Virus record (IMG/VR): IMGVR_UViG_3300036715_000866
Coordinates: 1-55,106 of that record
From: a virus
Length of the DNA: 55,106 nt
Direction: 5' to 3' (one strand)
Under the pieces are notes generated by a model. It was not told the origin of the DNA. It saw only the letters and a program-made list of their open reading frames with translations, and ran no database searches. Position numbers and translations under genes: made by a program. Positions 49,117 to 55,106 of the stretch are shown one piece after another (position 1 is the first letter of the stretch; every line of letters begins with the position of its first letter).

Positions 49117-49640
49117 CGGTTAGCAGCCAGGGCTTCCGCCTTGAGTGCGGCATAGGCGATGCAGTCCTCGGCACTGTCGGCGTGGTAGACGGTTCGTTGC
49201 CACTGGCGCACGTCCTTGAGCACCTGGAGAAGCAACCAGCCTTCCGACTCCTTTAGGTCGCGCCCTGTGATAGCGTTGAAAGCAGCAACTGCGCGGCCCA
49301 TGCTGCGCTCTCCCTCTGGGCTGTCGTACTGAGCGGCCCGTTCCTCCATGATGGCGGCAGCTTTCTTGAGCAGTCCGGGCGCGGTCTCTGCGCGAATATC
49401 GTCAACGATCTTGTCGTAATCGTCTGACGCGGCGGCGATGGCGCGCATCTCTGCAACAGTCTCGATCAAATCGTAATGCTCTCCTTCGTTTCCGTTGGAG
49501 CCGATCACGTCAATCCGTGAATCGCCCTCATCCGCGCTCACCCAGTTGGTGAATGCGGCAGACACCCGGCACTGGGCGCAGCGGTAAGACTCCGGTGGCG
49601 CTCCTTCAAAGGCGCAGGTAGCACAGGTTTTTTCGCTCAT
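49113..49640 (-). CDS. DUF6378-type protein with N-terminal zinc ribbon
   Basis: 175 residues from the ATG at 49640 (MSEKTCATCAFEGAPPESYR). The CATC ... CAQC pair at about 6-9 and 21-24 makes a zinc ribbon. The C-terminal domain (about 90-172: KKAAAIMEERAAQYDSPEGE, RSMGRAVAAFNAITGRDL, LLLQVLKDVRQWQRTVYHAD) is the phage DUF6378 fold, related in shape to MazG-type nucleotide-binding proteins. It is located after the large terminase. Enzyme activity is unknown. Confidence 0.65.
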   Translation of the reverse strand: MSEKTCATCAFEGAPPESYRCAQCRVSAAFTNWVSADEGDSRIDVIGSNGNEGEHYDLIETVAEMRAIAAASDDYDKIVDDIRAETAPGLLKKAAAIMEERAAQYDSPEGERSMGRAVAAFNAITGRDLKESEGWLLLQVLKDVRQWQRTVYHADSAEDCIAYAALKAEALAANR

Positions 49641-49710
49641 ATTCAGCATCCGCCATTAAGTAAGTGATTGATTCTACTACGAGATGAAAATTCCCATATC
49701 GGCATACGGC

Positions 49711-51828
49711 TCAGTTTGTTCGTCGCACAAAGTAGTCGCAGCCCGGCGCTGCCTGTTTCACCCGGAAGCCGCGCTGGACACACATTCCTATCGCCCCGTC
49801 GAACCCGGTGCAGCGCCCGCATACCTCTCCTTCCACCGGGACATCCAGCATCTTCGCCGCCAGGGATGCCGGCATGCCGGGGATGTTCTTTACCAATTCC
49901 GACACGTCCTTCTCCATCGGTTTCGAGTCAGGGAAGAACACCATCCCGGCCCCGTGATTCCTCGCCCAGGCAACGTCGCACAGCATGTTGGCGTAGCTGT
50001 AGTGGGGGTCGATGCCGACTTTCGCAACTTTGGCGCGCGCCTTGCGGGCCACCTGCATGCCGCCGGCCTTGGCCTTGCTCTCGTCGCCTTCGTTCTCGAC
50101 GATCAGCGCCGTCTTCGTAAAGTGGTTGAACACCCAGTCGCGCAGCAGAGCAACTCGCTCCTTCTTGCCGTTGACCATTACGTCCTGCTCCAGGGCGTCT
50201 GGGTCCGGGAACAGGCAGAACGGTACCAGCTTTCCGTTAACCACGTCGCCGCGAATCCGGAACAGGCTAGTCTGCATGCACTTGTACTGGTTCAGGTTGA
50301 CGGTGTATCTGCTGCGATCGTCCTCGGCAGTCTTCTGGTCAGACCGGCTCAACTGGTCGCCCCACAGCATCATGTCATCACGTAGGTCGCCGTAGCCAGC
50401 CAGGAACACGCGGCCCCGATGGCTGATGCCGCGCTTCTGGTCTTCGAAGTTGGCGAATCGCCTAGCGTCGTTGACGTTGGGCAACTGTTCGACCACGCAC
50501 ATCGCCACGCCAAACAGTTCCATCAATTCCGTGCAGCGCGCAAACGGGTCCAGGTCGAACACGGCCTCGACGTGGACTACGGCCTGCCGGCCATCCGGCA
50601 GCCGCTTCTTGATGATGACTGCATTGAAGCCGCCCATCTGGTCGATGCCCATGTAACAGTCGCGGCCGTGCGTCTGCCAGGTCAGGCCGATACGCATACC
50701 CTCTTCGGCCGCAGCGAGGCAGTGTGCCATCGTTACCGGCAATTGCTCTGCGTCGATGTAGGGCCGGGCCAGGGTGCGGTTGTAGAAGCTCTTTTTCTGG
50801 TGCCCGGTCTTGGCGCGGTTGTACCCCTCGATCATTGCGCGCGGCGTCATGCGCGGGCTGATCGTGCGCGGCAACAGGAACGACCTGATAGTTCTGCTTG
50901 CGTTCGGCGCCGTCTCGACCACTTCGCCGATTTGAGGGTCTTGTATCCAGCCGCCGCAGACCGGGCAGGTCCAGACGTACTCATTCATCGGCGCCCCCGG
51001 AAACTGCCCGTTGTTGTAGCCGATCGATTTGTCCGGGAAGATGCCGGCCGGGTCGGATAGGTCGGACAGGGCATCGCAATGCGGGCAGCGGGTGTGCCAC
51101 ACCTCCTGGGTCCCCTTCATGTACCAGTAATTGATGTCGTATTCCGGCATGTTGGCAGTGGACAGCATCAAGGCGAAGCCGATTTCCGAGTCGCCCATCC
51201 GCGCCAGCACCTTGTCAATGTGGTCCAGCGCAATTTCCTGGACTTCGTCTAAGCTGACGATGTCCATCGGCCTGGATTCGGTCGTCACCTTGCCGGTCGT
51301 CCAGAGGAACAGGAACATCGACTCGCCCATGACGCGGGTGAGGATGTTGCCCTCTCCGACGCGCTTGGATTTGCCCTCTTCATCGGGCCGGAAGATCAGC
51401 CGGCGTAACAGGTCCGGCACTGAGCGCACGATGCGCATGAACCGGTGCTCGCTCTTGTGGCTGGCCGTGGCCTGGTCTGGCATGAACATGCCGACCGTGA
51501 TCGGGCCGAACTTCAGCGCCATGTAGATGTGCGCCAACACCTCCCAGACGGTCAGGCCCAACTGGGTGGACTTCTGCACCACCAGGATGCGCCCGGCCGC
51601 CTCTTCCGGCGTTGTCGGGATGGCATCGTAGATCGGGATCAGCGCCGGACGGTTGTCCAGGGTGAACGGCTTTCCGTCGATCTTCATGCCGCGCGCGGCG
51701 AGGTCGTTGCACCACTGGCGGAAGGTCATCTCGCGGGGTAAGGTCTTGCTACCATGCGGCAACTTGGCGGTTATTTTCGCCATTGCCGCTTCAAGCCCTC
51801 CTCTAAGGTCAAAGTTTCGCTTGCCCAT
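49711..51828 (-). CDS. Terminase large subunit, GpA-type
   Basis: 705 residues. ATPase: RILVVQKSTQLGLTVWEVLA (about 80-100) is the adenine/Walker A region, with PMDIVSLDEVQEIALDHIDK (about 188-207) as Walker B and catalytic acid. Nuclease region about 390-600 with DxxD-type motifs (CYMGIDQMGGFN). The end has a Cys-rich finger (CGRCTGFDGAIGMC, then CDYF). Family members cleave and pump DNA into the prohead. It starts at the last base of the small subunit gene (51828). Confidence 0.9.
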   Translation of the reverse strand: MGKRNFDLRGGLEAAMAKITAKLPHGSKTLPREMTFRQWCNDLAARGMKIDGKPFTLDNRPALIPIYDAIPTTPEEAAGRILVVQKSTQLGLTVWEVLAHIYMALKFGPITVGMFMPDQATASHKSEHRFMRIVRSVPDLLRRLIFRPDEEGKSKRVGEGNILTRVMGESMFLFLWTTGKVTTESRPMDIVSLDEVQEIALDHIDKVLARMGDSEIGFALMLSTANMPEYDINYWYMKGTQEVWHTRCPHCDALSDLSDPAGIFPDKSIGYNNGQFPGAPMNEYVWTCPVCGGWIQDPQIGEVVETAPNASRTIRSFLLPRTISPRMTPRAMIEGYNRAKTGHQKKSFYNRTLARPYIDAEQLPVTMAHCLAAAEEGMRIGLTWQTHGRDCYMGIDQMGGFNAVIIKKRLPDGRQAVVHVEAVFDLDPFARCTELMELFGVAMCVVEQLPNVNDARRFANFEDQKRGISHRGRVFLAGYGDLRDDMMLWGDQLSRSDQKTAEDDRSRYTVNLNQYKCMQTSLFRIRGDVVNGKLVPFCLFPDPDALEQDVMVNGKKERVALLRDWVFNHFTKTALIVENEGDESKAKAGGMQVARKARAKVAKVGIDPHYSYANMLCDVAWARNHGAGMVFFPDSKPMEKDVSELVKNIPGMPASLAAKMLDVPVEGEVCGRCTGFDGAIGMCVQRGFRVKQAAPGCDYFVRRTN

Positions 51829-52445
51829 CAGAGGAAGGCAGCCGTGGTCATTCCGTAGGCGCGGTTCAACTCGGCCATGCGGTCAAGAATTTCCTGCTGG
51901 GCCTCGGGCGAGACCTGCCCAACCGCCTCGGTGACCGCCTTGAAGAAGGCCTCCAGCCTGTTTACGTCGGCGAGAAATTCCATGACAGAAGCCGACGCCT
52001 TGATGGCGTCGAGACGAATTCGCGCCGATTGCATCAAGGTTTTGGTGGATTTGATCTTAGCCTTTCCGTCTTCTCCCGTTACGAGCGCCGCGTCCCGCAA
52101 CAGGTCAGCCGCGCGCAATGCCTCGTTCAGATGCACCAGGTAGTCGATTGTCTGGCTGACGTTCTCGACGCCGTTCTGAATCACCGTCCCAGGCGCCAGA
52201 GGCATTGGCATCAAATCTTTCGCCCGATGGACCTCGCGGATGACTCTTTGCGTCGCCTTCTTTGATACGCGCCCGGTCGCGCCGGCCGCGCCGTTCTTGA
52301 AATTCTTGATGGCCCGCCAGAAGCTCGATTCCGACACCCCCGGGAATTCCGCCCGCACAAGCGCCCACTTCGCCATCCCGTGCTCGCTTACGTGAGCAAC
52401 GATGGCGCGTTCAAGACCTTGGAAATCGACCTTACTCTCGTCCAA
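51828..52445 (-). CDS. Terminase small subunit
   Basis: 205 residues, TTG start at 52445 (MDESKVDFQGLERAIVAHVS) with AGGG 8 nt upstream. The N-terminal helices (AKWALVRAEFPGVSESSFWR, about 25-45) make a DNA-binding HTH; about 60-160 is helical for oligomerisation; the C-terminus faces the large subunit. It precedes the large subunit with overlapping ends. Promoter copy I is about 60 nt upstream. It would recognise the packaging site. Confidence 0.75.
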   Translation of the reverse strand: MDESKVDFQGLERAIVAHVSEHGMAKWALVRAEFPGVSESSFWRAIKNFKNGAAGATGRVSKKATQRVIREVHRAKDLMPMPLAPGTVIQNGVENVSQTIDYLVHLNEALRAADLLRDAALVTGEDGKAKIKSTKTLMQSARIRLDAIKASASVMEFLADVNRLEAFFKAVTEAVGQVSPEAQQEILDRMAELNRAYGMTTAAFL

Positions 52446-52504
52446 CTGTCAGCCCTAAGTGTTTGATTTGTCGCTTTACTTCCAGATACTTTCAATGAAC
52501 GTTC

Positions 52505-52519
52505 AGATTACTGTCACGA
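52505..52519 (-). promoter_or_regulatory. Phage promoter motif, copy I (terminase)
   Basis: Minus strand: TCGTGAC AG TAATCT. The leader to the TTG at 52445 would be about 53 nt. This is the right-most copy and would start the whole structural block. Confidence 0.7.
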
Positions 52520-52604
52520 TGGTTGAAAGTTGGTTCAAATAAGCACGACTTGAGCCACTACCGCAGCAACTTCGGTATCTACCGGATACCGCCCCGCTTA
52601 TGAT

Positions 52605-52703
52605 CATCGGCCCCTTGCCGGGGCCTGTTATGCTCACCTGACTCATACTGCCCGATAGAACCGCCCCGTTTCTGTGCCGATCACGCCGTTGAAATCCGGC
52701 TCC
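52605..52703. repeat. 99-bp exact repeat, internal copy
   Basis: Identical base for base to 55008-55106, the very end of the window (offset 2403). It covers the end of the 75-residue gene and the hairpin after it. See the findings for the assembly question. Confidence 0.85.
52609..52625. terminator. GC-rich hairpin after the 75-residue gene
   Basis: GGCCCC / GGGGCC stem (6 bp) with loop TTGCC, 18 nt beyond the gene's stop. There is no U-tract, so termination may need Rho or be weak. It is repeated at 55012-55028. Confidence 0.5.
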
Positions 52704-52870
52704 CCGTCTTCGTCCACCGGCAAATCGGCTGGGTTGATCTCGATCGCTTCGAATGCCGTGAAAGCCTCGCGCGGTGTGTAGAGGACTTCGCCATCACAAT
52801 CGTACCCACGAGCCACTGCCTGGTCGATTTCAACGTAGCTATCGCAACCGTTCCAAACAATCTTCGTCAT
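52643..52870 (-). CDS. Small acidic phage protein
   Basis: 75 residues: MTKIVWNGCDSYVEIDQAVA then an acidic C-terminus (INPADLPVDEDGEPDFNGVI). It has a strong ribosome site (AGGAGAAAAGATC before ATG) that is part of the 114-bp repeat, and a sigma70-like promoter. Its family is not recognised. A second copy of its 3' end lies at 55046-55106. Confidence 0.6.
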   Translation of the reverse strand: MTKIVWNGCDSYVEIDQAVARGYDCDGEVLYTPREAFTAFEAIEINPADLPVDEDGEPDFNGVIGTETGRFYRAV

Positions 52871-52980
52871 GATCTTTTCTCCTAGGTTTGCGGTTTGGGC
52901 CTATCCCTAACCGTTGAATCTAGTCTAGTCCGCTATCGGAATAATGTCAAGCCTTTTTTCAAAATATTTTGCATCATCTC
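52867..52980. repeat. 114-bp direct repeat, copy 1 (promoter-leader module)
   Basis: Nearly identical to 53593-53706 (4 mismatches by eye, offset 726). It includes the ATG and ribosome site of the downstream gene, a leader, a sigma70-like promoter and the last 15 or so codons of an upstream gene (MMQNILKK). Confidence 0.85.
52922..52950 (-). promoter_or_regulatory. Sigma70-like promoter for the 75-residue gene
   Basis: Minus strand: TTGACA (52945-52950), 17-nt spacer, TAGACT (52922-52927). The -35 is a perfect match. It lies inside the end of the upstream zinc-ribbon gene and gives a leader of about 45 nt with AGGAG before the ATG at 52870. Probably an early, host-polymerase promoter. Confidence 0.7.
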
Positions 52981-53076
52981 GCGGGTCATATATTCGTCGC
53001 CTCCAAATATCCTCCAGCATCGTTTACAAATAATCCACCCACGCATTGCTGGCCGTCCGCAGTGTTCGCATTTCAT
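52933..53076 (-). CDS. Small zinc-ribbon protein
   Basis: 47 residues, start chosen at the ATG at 53076 (MKCEHCGRPAMRGWIICKRC) because AGGAG is 8 nt upstream; an ATG at 53082 is too close to it. CEHC at 3-6 and CKRC at about 17-20 bind zinc. The C-terminus (MMQNILKKGLTLFR) is encoded by the promoter repeat. A decayed second copy of this end (MMQNILKKDLTSFR) is at 53665-53706 in repeat copy 2. Confidence 0.55.
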   Translation of the reverse strand: MKCEHCGRPAMRGWIICKRCWRIFGGDEYMTREMMQNILKKGLTLFR

Positions 53077-53153
53077 CGGCATGTCTCCTAGGTATAACGA
53101 TTCGAGCAACCCGGAAGCTGACGATAAAGCCGCCTGCACCTGTTAGCCATCGG

Positions 53154-53351
53154 TTATATCTCTTCCTCCGGCGGCTTCATCTTGTACAGCCGCCTGAGGG
53201 CTTTTTCGATCATCACCGGCCCGCTTTCCTCACGGGCCGGCGCCGTCAGCCAGTCCCGCAACCACTGCGGGAGCTTGGTGTTGTACGGCACCTTTTTCAG
53301 GTGCTTTGGGGCGGGTTTCCTGCCCGCACCTTCTCGTGCCCCTCCGCTCAT
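53154..53351 (-). CDS. Small basic protein with GAGRKP motif
   Basis: 65 residues from the ATG at 53351 (MSGGAREGAGRKPAPKHLKK), overlapping the stop of 53348-53596. The GAGRKP motif followed by a ribbon-helix-helix-like helix (LPQWLRDWLTAPAREESGPV) is typical of small phage DNA-binding proteins. It could act as a repressor of the early genes in this cluster. That role is inferred. Confidence 0.55.
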   Translation of the reverse strand: MSGGAREGAGRKPAPKHLKKVPYNTKLPQWLRDWLTAPAREESGPVMIEKALRRLYKMKPPEEEI

Positions 53352-53596
53352 TCCTCGCCCCACGCGTTCTCGGCTTTCTGCATGACATCGCCAAACCGCT
53401 CGAACTCATCGGACAGGTCGGCTAGTTCAGGGTTTTCTGCATCGGTCTTTGCATATTGCGCTAGGTCGCCCCACGAATCCTCACGATTGATAGCGTCGAG
53501 CGTTACGGAATCCCGCTGGGCTAACGTCGATACGAGCATGGTGCGGAATTCGTTGATTTTGGTATTGGTGGTTTCAAACAGTTCGTTTTGGCTCAT
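53348..53596 (-). CDS. Small acidic protein
   Basis: 82 residues: MSQNELFETTNTKINEFRTM, acidic later (LADLSDEFERFGDVMQKAEN). Its start codon and ribosome site belong to repeat copy 2, so it is expressed from a duplicate of the promoter used by the 75-residue gene. It is translationally coupled to the GAGRKP gene downstream. Function unknown. Confidence 0.55.
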   Translation of the reverse strand: MSQNELFETTNTKINEFRTMLVSTLAQRDSVTLDAINREDSWGDLAQYAKTDAENPELADLSDEFERFGDVMQKAENAWGEE

Positions 53597-53706
53597 GATC
53601 TTTTCTCCTAGGTTTGCGGTTTGGGCCTATCCCTAACCGTTGAATCTAGTCTAGCCCGCTATCGGAATGATGTCAAGTCCTTTTTCAAAATATTTTGCAT
53701 CATCTC
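53593..53706. repeat. 114-bp direct repeat, copy 2
   Basis: Second copy of 52867-52980. It shows that promoter, leader and ribosome site were duplicated as a module in front of two different genes, together with the tail end of a zinc-ribbon gene, now a remnant (MMQNILKKDLTSFR). Confidence 0.85.
53648..53676 (-). promoter_or_regulatory. Sigma70-like promoter, duplicate
   Basis: Minus strand: TTGACA (53671-53676), 17-nt spacer, TAGACT (53648-53653), driving 53348-53596 and the GAGRKP gene. Same spacing as copy 1. Confidence 0.7.
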
Positions 53707-53751
53707 CAGAGGCATAACACTGCGCTCAACACGGGCGCCAGTATTCCCTGT

Positions 53752-53988
53752 TCACTTCGTGGTTACGTCCTCGCCGCGCCCGCCTAAACTGGCGTTCGCT
53801 GACTCAAGCCAATCGATGCGCGGCTGTTCTTTCCTGAGCGCGTAATACTCCACCTGCACCTTTGCGCTGCCAATCATCTTCCCGGCCAAGTTCGCCAATT
53901 CCGCGGCTTCACTCGGCTTGATCGTGCCGGCCTTCAGTTGCTCGAAGGTCTGCGCCAGCTCTTCCCGTAATTCCTCGCAGTTTTTCAT
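53752..53988 (-). CDS. Conserved small phage helical protein
   Basis: 78 residues: EELREELAQTFEQLKAGTIK, then PSEAAELANLAGKMIGSAKV and VEYYALRKEQPRIDWL. This pattern (xEAAELANxAGKMIGSAKxQ) is shared by many small phage and prophage proteins of unknown function that accompany early regions. It overlaps the gene upstream by 4 nt (53985-53988). Confidence 0.6.
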   Translation of the reverse strand: MKNCEELREELAQTFEQLKAGTIKPSEAAELANLAGKMIGSAKVQVEYYALRKEQPRIDWLESANASLGGRGEDVTTK

Positions 53989-54275
53989 TTCGTCATCTCC
54001 GTTTCTGCAAACAAGTCCATCGTTAGTGTGTCTACTTCTGGCACTTTGTCGCCTGCCAGAACAAATGCCGTACAGCGCGAGCCGGATTCATCCTCAACCC
54101 ACTCTTTCACTGGCCCGCGAAAAGCGGCAGCAATCAGTTCACACAGTTCGTTGTCATCGCATTCATCAAAGTCCGCGCCTTCACGCATCGCCTTGTCGCG
54201 CTGGCAGCGACGGCACCACGTATCGATAAATACGACGGCTTCGGTTCCGTTTGATGTTGTGTAAATCTCAGCCAT
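53985..54275 (-). CDS. Small protein with Cys-rich middle
   Basis: 96 residues from the ATG at 54275 (MAEIYTTSNGTEAVVFIDTW). CRRC at about 21-24 and Cys residues in DFDECDDNELCELI suggest metal binding. It overlaps the HNH-like gene by 8 nt. It starts in an alpha/beta manner reminiscent of small phage thioredoxin-like or DUF proteins, but I do not assign a family. Confidence 0.5.
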   Translation of the reverse strand: MAEIYTTSNGTEAVVFIDTWCRRCQRDKAMREGADFDECDDNELCELIAAAFRGPVKEWVEDESGSRCTAFVLAGDKVPEVDTLTMDLFAETEMTK

Positions 54276-54729
54276 TTCTGCATTCCCTTTCAATCATCAG
54301 TTGCAGGCGCTTGCACTCAATCAATACTTCCGGCACTTGCTTTACCGTCGAACGTTCCGGGTGGCAAAGCAGACGCCGCACGTAGTAGTCGCTCAACCGT
54401 TCGCGGCCTCTCTTCATCTTCTTGCGCCGCGCTTCGGCGGCTTTCTCCGGGTTCGCTGCGGCCCAAGCAATCAGCGCCGCCCGCCCTTGTTTGGCATATT
54501 TTTCCTTGCGCGCTGCCGCCATCTTGTCTTTCACCCCGTTTGCGTTCTCCGCATACCGCACCCGGTATTGCGCGTTCCGTTTTTCACGATTTGCTGCGTG
54601 TTGCGCTCTGCGCTTGGCAAGGTGGCAGTCGTTGCAGTAGCGCATTACAGTTTTTTTGTCGCTGTGCAGCCGGTATTCGCTTTCCTGTTTTTCTTTGCCG
54701 CAGCACGTACATGTTTTCATCGTCGTCAT
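54268..54729 (-). CDS. Basic zinc-finger protein, HNH-like N-terminus
   Basis: 153 residues. CTCCGKEKQESEY at about 7-19 and YCNDCHLAKRRAQH at about 31-44 form a zinc-binding unit seen at the N-terminus of many phage HNH-type proteins. The rest is Lys/Arg-rich and helical (RERLSDYYVRRLLCHPERST) without a clear HNH catalytic core, so it may bind DNA or RNA only. Start at 54729 or 54720 (MKTCTCCGKE). Confidence 0.5.
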   Translation of the reverse strand: MTTMKTCTCCGKEKQESEYRLHSDKKTVMRYCNDCHLAKRRAQHAANREKRNAQYRVRYAENANGVKDKMAAARKEKYAKQGRAALIAWAAANPEKAAEARRKKMKRGRERLSDYYVRRLLCHPERSTVKQVPEVLIECKRLQLMIERECRNG

Positions 54730-54807
54730 CTAACTCTCGCTTCAAGCGGGACGCGGCGCTATAAAGCCGGCGCATCGCCACTTAAACTATGCGTTGGTGG
54801 TATTTGA

Positions 54808-55044
54808 TTGAATCTTATCGAAGCCATCGACAGGCTCATTACTGAAAGAGGTTCTTCTGCCGTTCTTGATAAGCACCTCTCGTTCATCAGAGATCAAGCA
54901 CAGGCTCTCGAAAAGCAAGTCGACGCACTTAAAAAAGAAAACTCCGGACTCATAACAGAGCTTGGCGAATGCCAATCCAATCTTGCTACCAAATCTAGTC
55001 AAAATTACATCGGCCCCTTGCCGGGGCCTGTTATGCTCACCTGA
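54808..55044 (+). CDS. Coiled-coil protein, probably truncated at the repeat
   Basis: TTG start at 54808 (MNLIEAIDRLITERGSSAVL). The helix-coil (ALEKQVDALKKENSGLITEL) resembles a widespread proteobacterial/phage protein in which the coil is followed by a Cys-rich domain. Here the last 13 residues come from the 99-bp repeat, so the natural C-terminus is missing. Either the gene is cut by a duplication or the junction at 55008 is an assembly product. It points away from the main minus-strand block. Confidence 0.5.
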   Translation: MNLIEAIDRLITERGSSAVLDKHLSFIRDQAQALEKQVDALKKENSGLITELGECQSNLATKSSQNYIGPLPGPVMLT

Positions 55045-55106
55045 CTCATACTGCCCGATAGAACCGCCCCGTTTCTGTGCCGATCACGCCGTTGAAATCC
55101 GGCTCC
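55008..55106. repeat. 99-bp exact repeat, terminal copy
   Basis: Exact copy of 52605-52703, ending with the window. The flanking base differs on the left (a versus t). Confidence 0.85.
55046..55106 (-). CDS. Second copy of the 75-residue gene, C-terminal fragment
   Basis: The last 20 codons of a gene identical to 52643-52870, cut by the window end. If real it means a tandem duplication of at least 2.4 kb; if not, it is an overlap artefact of the assembly. Confidence 0.4.
   Translation of the reverse strand, partial: EPDFNGVIGTETGRFYRAV

Noticed and set aside
345-54800. Long plus-strand frames opposite the structural genes (for example 4949-6577, 30381-32276, 27013-28194)
   Set aside because: They are Arg/His/Val-rich readings antisense to clear structural or helicase genes, a usual effect of high GC, with no ribosome sites or motifs.
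1-55106. CRISPR arrays, tRNA or rRNA genes
   Set aside because: No regularly spaced repeats and no cloverleaf or rRNA-like segments were seen on either strand.

Overview
The window reads as most of a tailed-phage genome (or a prophage and its edges) with a contractile tail. The GC content is high and almost every gene lies on the minus strand in tightly packed, often ATGA-overlapping, head-to-tail order. The host cannot be named from the sequence; short Gram-negative-style leaders, a transglycosylase-type lysin and the coiled-coil ORF at the right edge fit a proteobacterium. The left edge cuts an IS630-type transposase, and the last 99 bases exactly repeat an internal segment, so neither edge is a natural phage end.

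Reading the main strand from right to left: a cluster of small early-type or zinc-ribbon genes with duplicated sigma70-like promoters (52.6-54.7 kb); terminase small and large subunits (52.4-49.7 kb); a short plus-strand island with a homing endonuclease and a damaged HTH gene (46.6-49.1 kb); HNH, portal, membrane coiled-coil, beta-barrel-like and MuF-type head genes (46.5-42.1 kb); accessory structural genes (42.1-39.9 kb); a roughly 18 kb cargo/anti-restriction region (39.9-22.1 kb) with a split pyrophosphatase-like polyvalent protein, a type III Mod methyltransferase with a 57-residue stub of its Res partner, a 2382-residue DarB-like methyltransferase-helicase carrying an intein, and a 1578-residue SNF2-type helicase; prohead protease, scaffold-like protein, major capsid protein and connector/neck genes (22.0-14.6 kb); tail sheath, tube, a lysis module, tail chaperones and tape measure (14.6-8.1 kb); a KilA-N antirepressor; and hub, spike, PAAR tip and baseplate genes (6.4-0.2 kb).

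The most striking signal is a 15-bp motif, TCGTGAC-N2-YANNNT, found nine times between genes and always pointing along the main strand. Its right half looks like a -10 element with the two key bases (A2 and T6) invariant in all nine copies. At five sites the ATG of the next gene begins exactly 6 or 7 nt after the -10, the expected transcription start. I infer a phage-specific (probably late) promoter class that makes leaderless or nearly leaderless mRNAs and divides the 52-kb structural region into regulons: terminase, HNH-portal, MuF, DarB-like, a small RNA, SNF2, protease-capsid, tail hub and baseplate.

Together the genes describe DNA packaging, a head that probably carries large protective proteins into the next host, a contractile injection machine and lysis. 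Several genes (22.9, 39.7 and 48.7 kb) carry single-base or stop-codon lesions that are either real decay or consensus errors.
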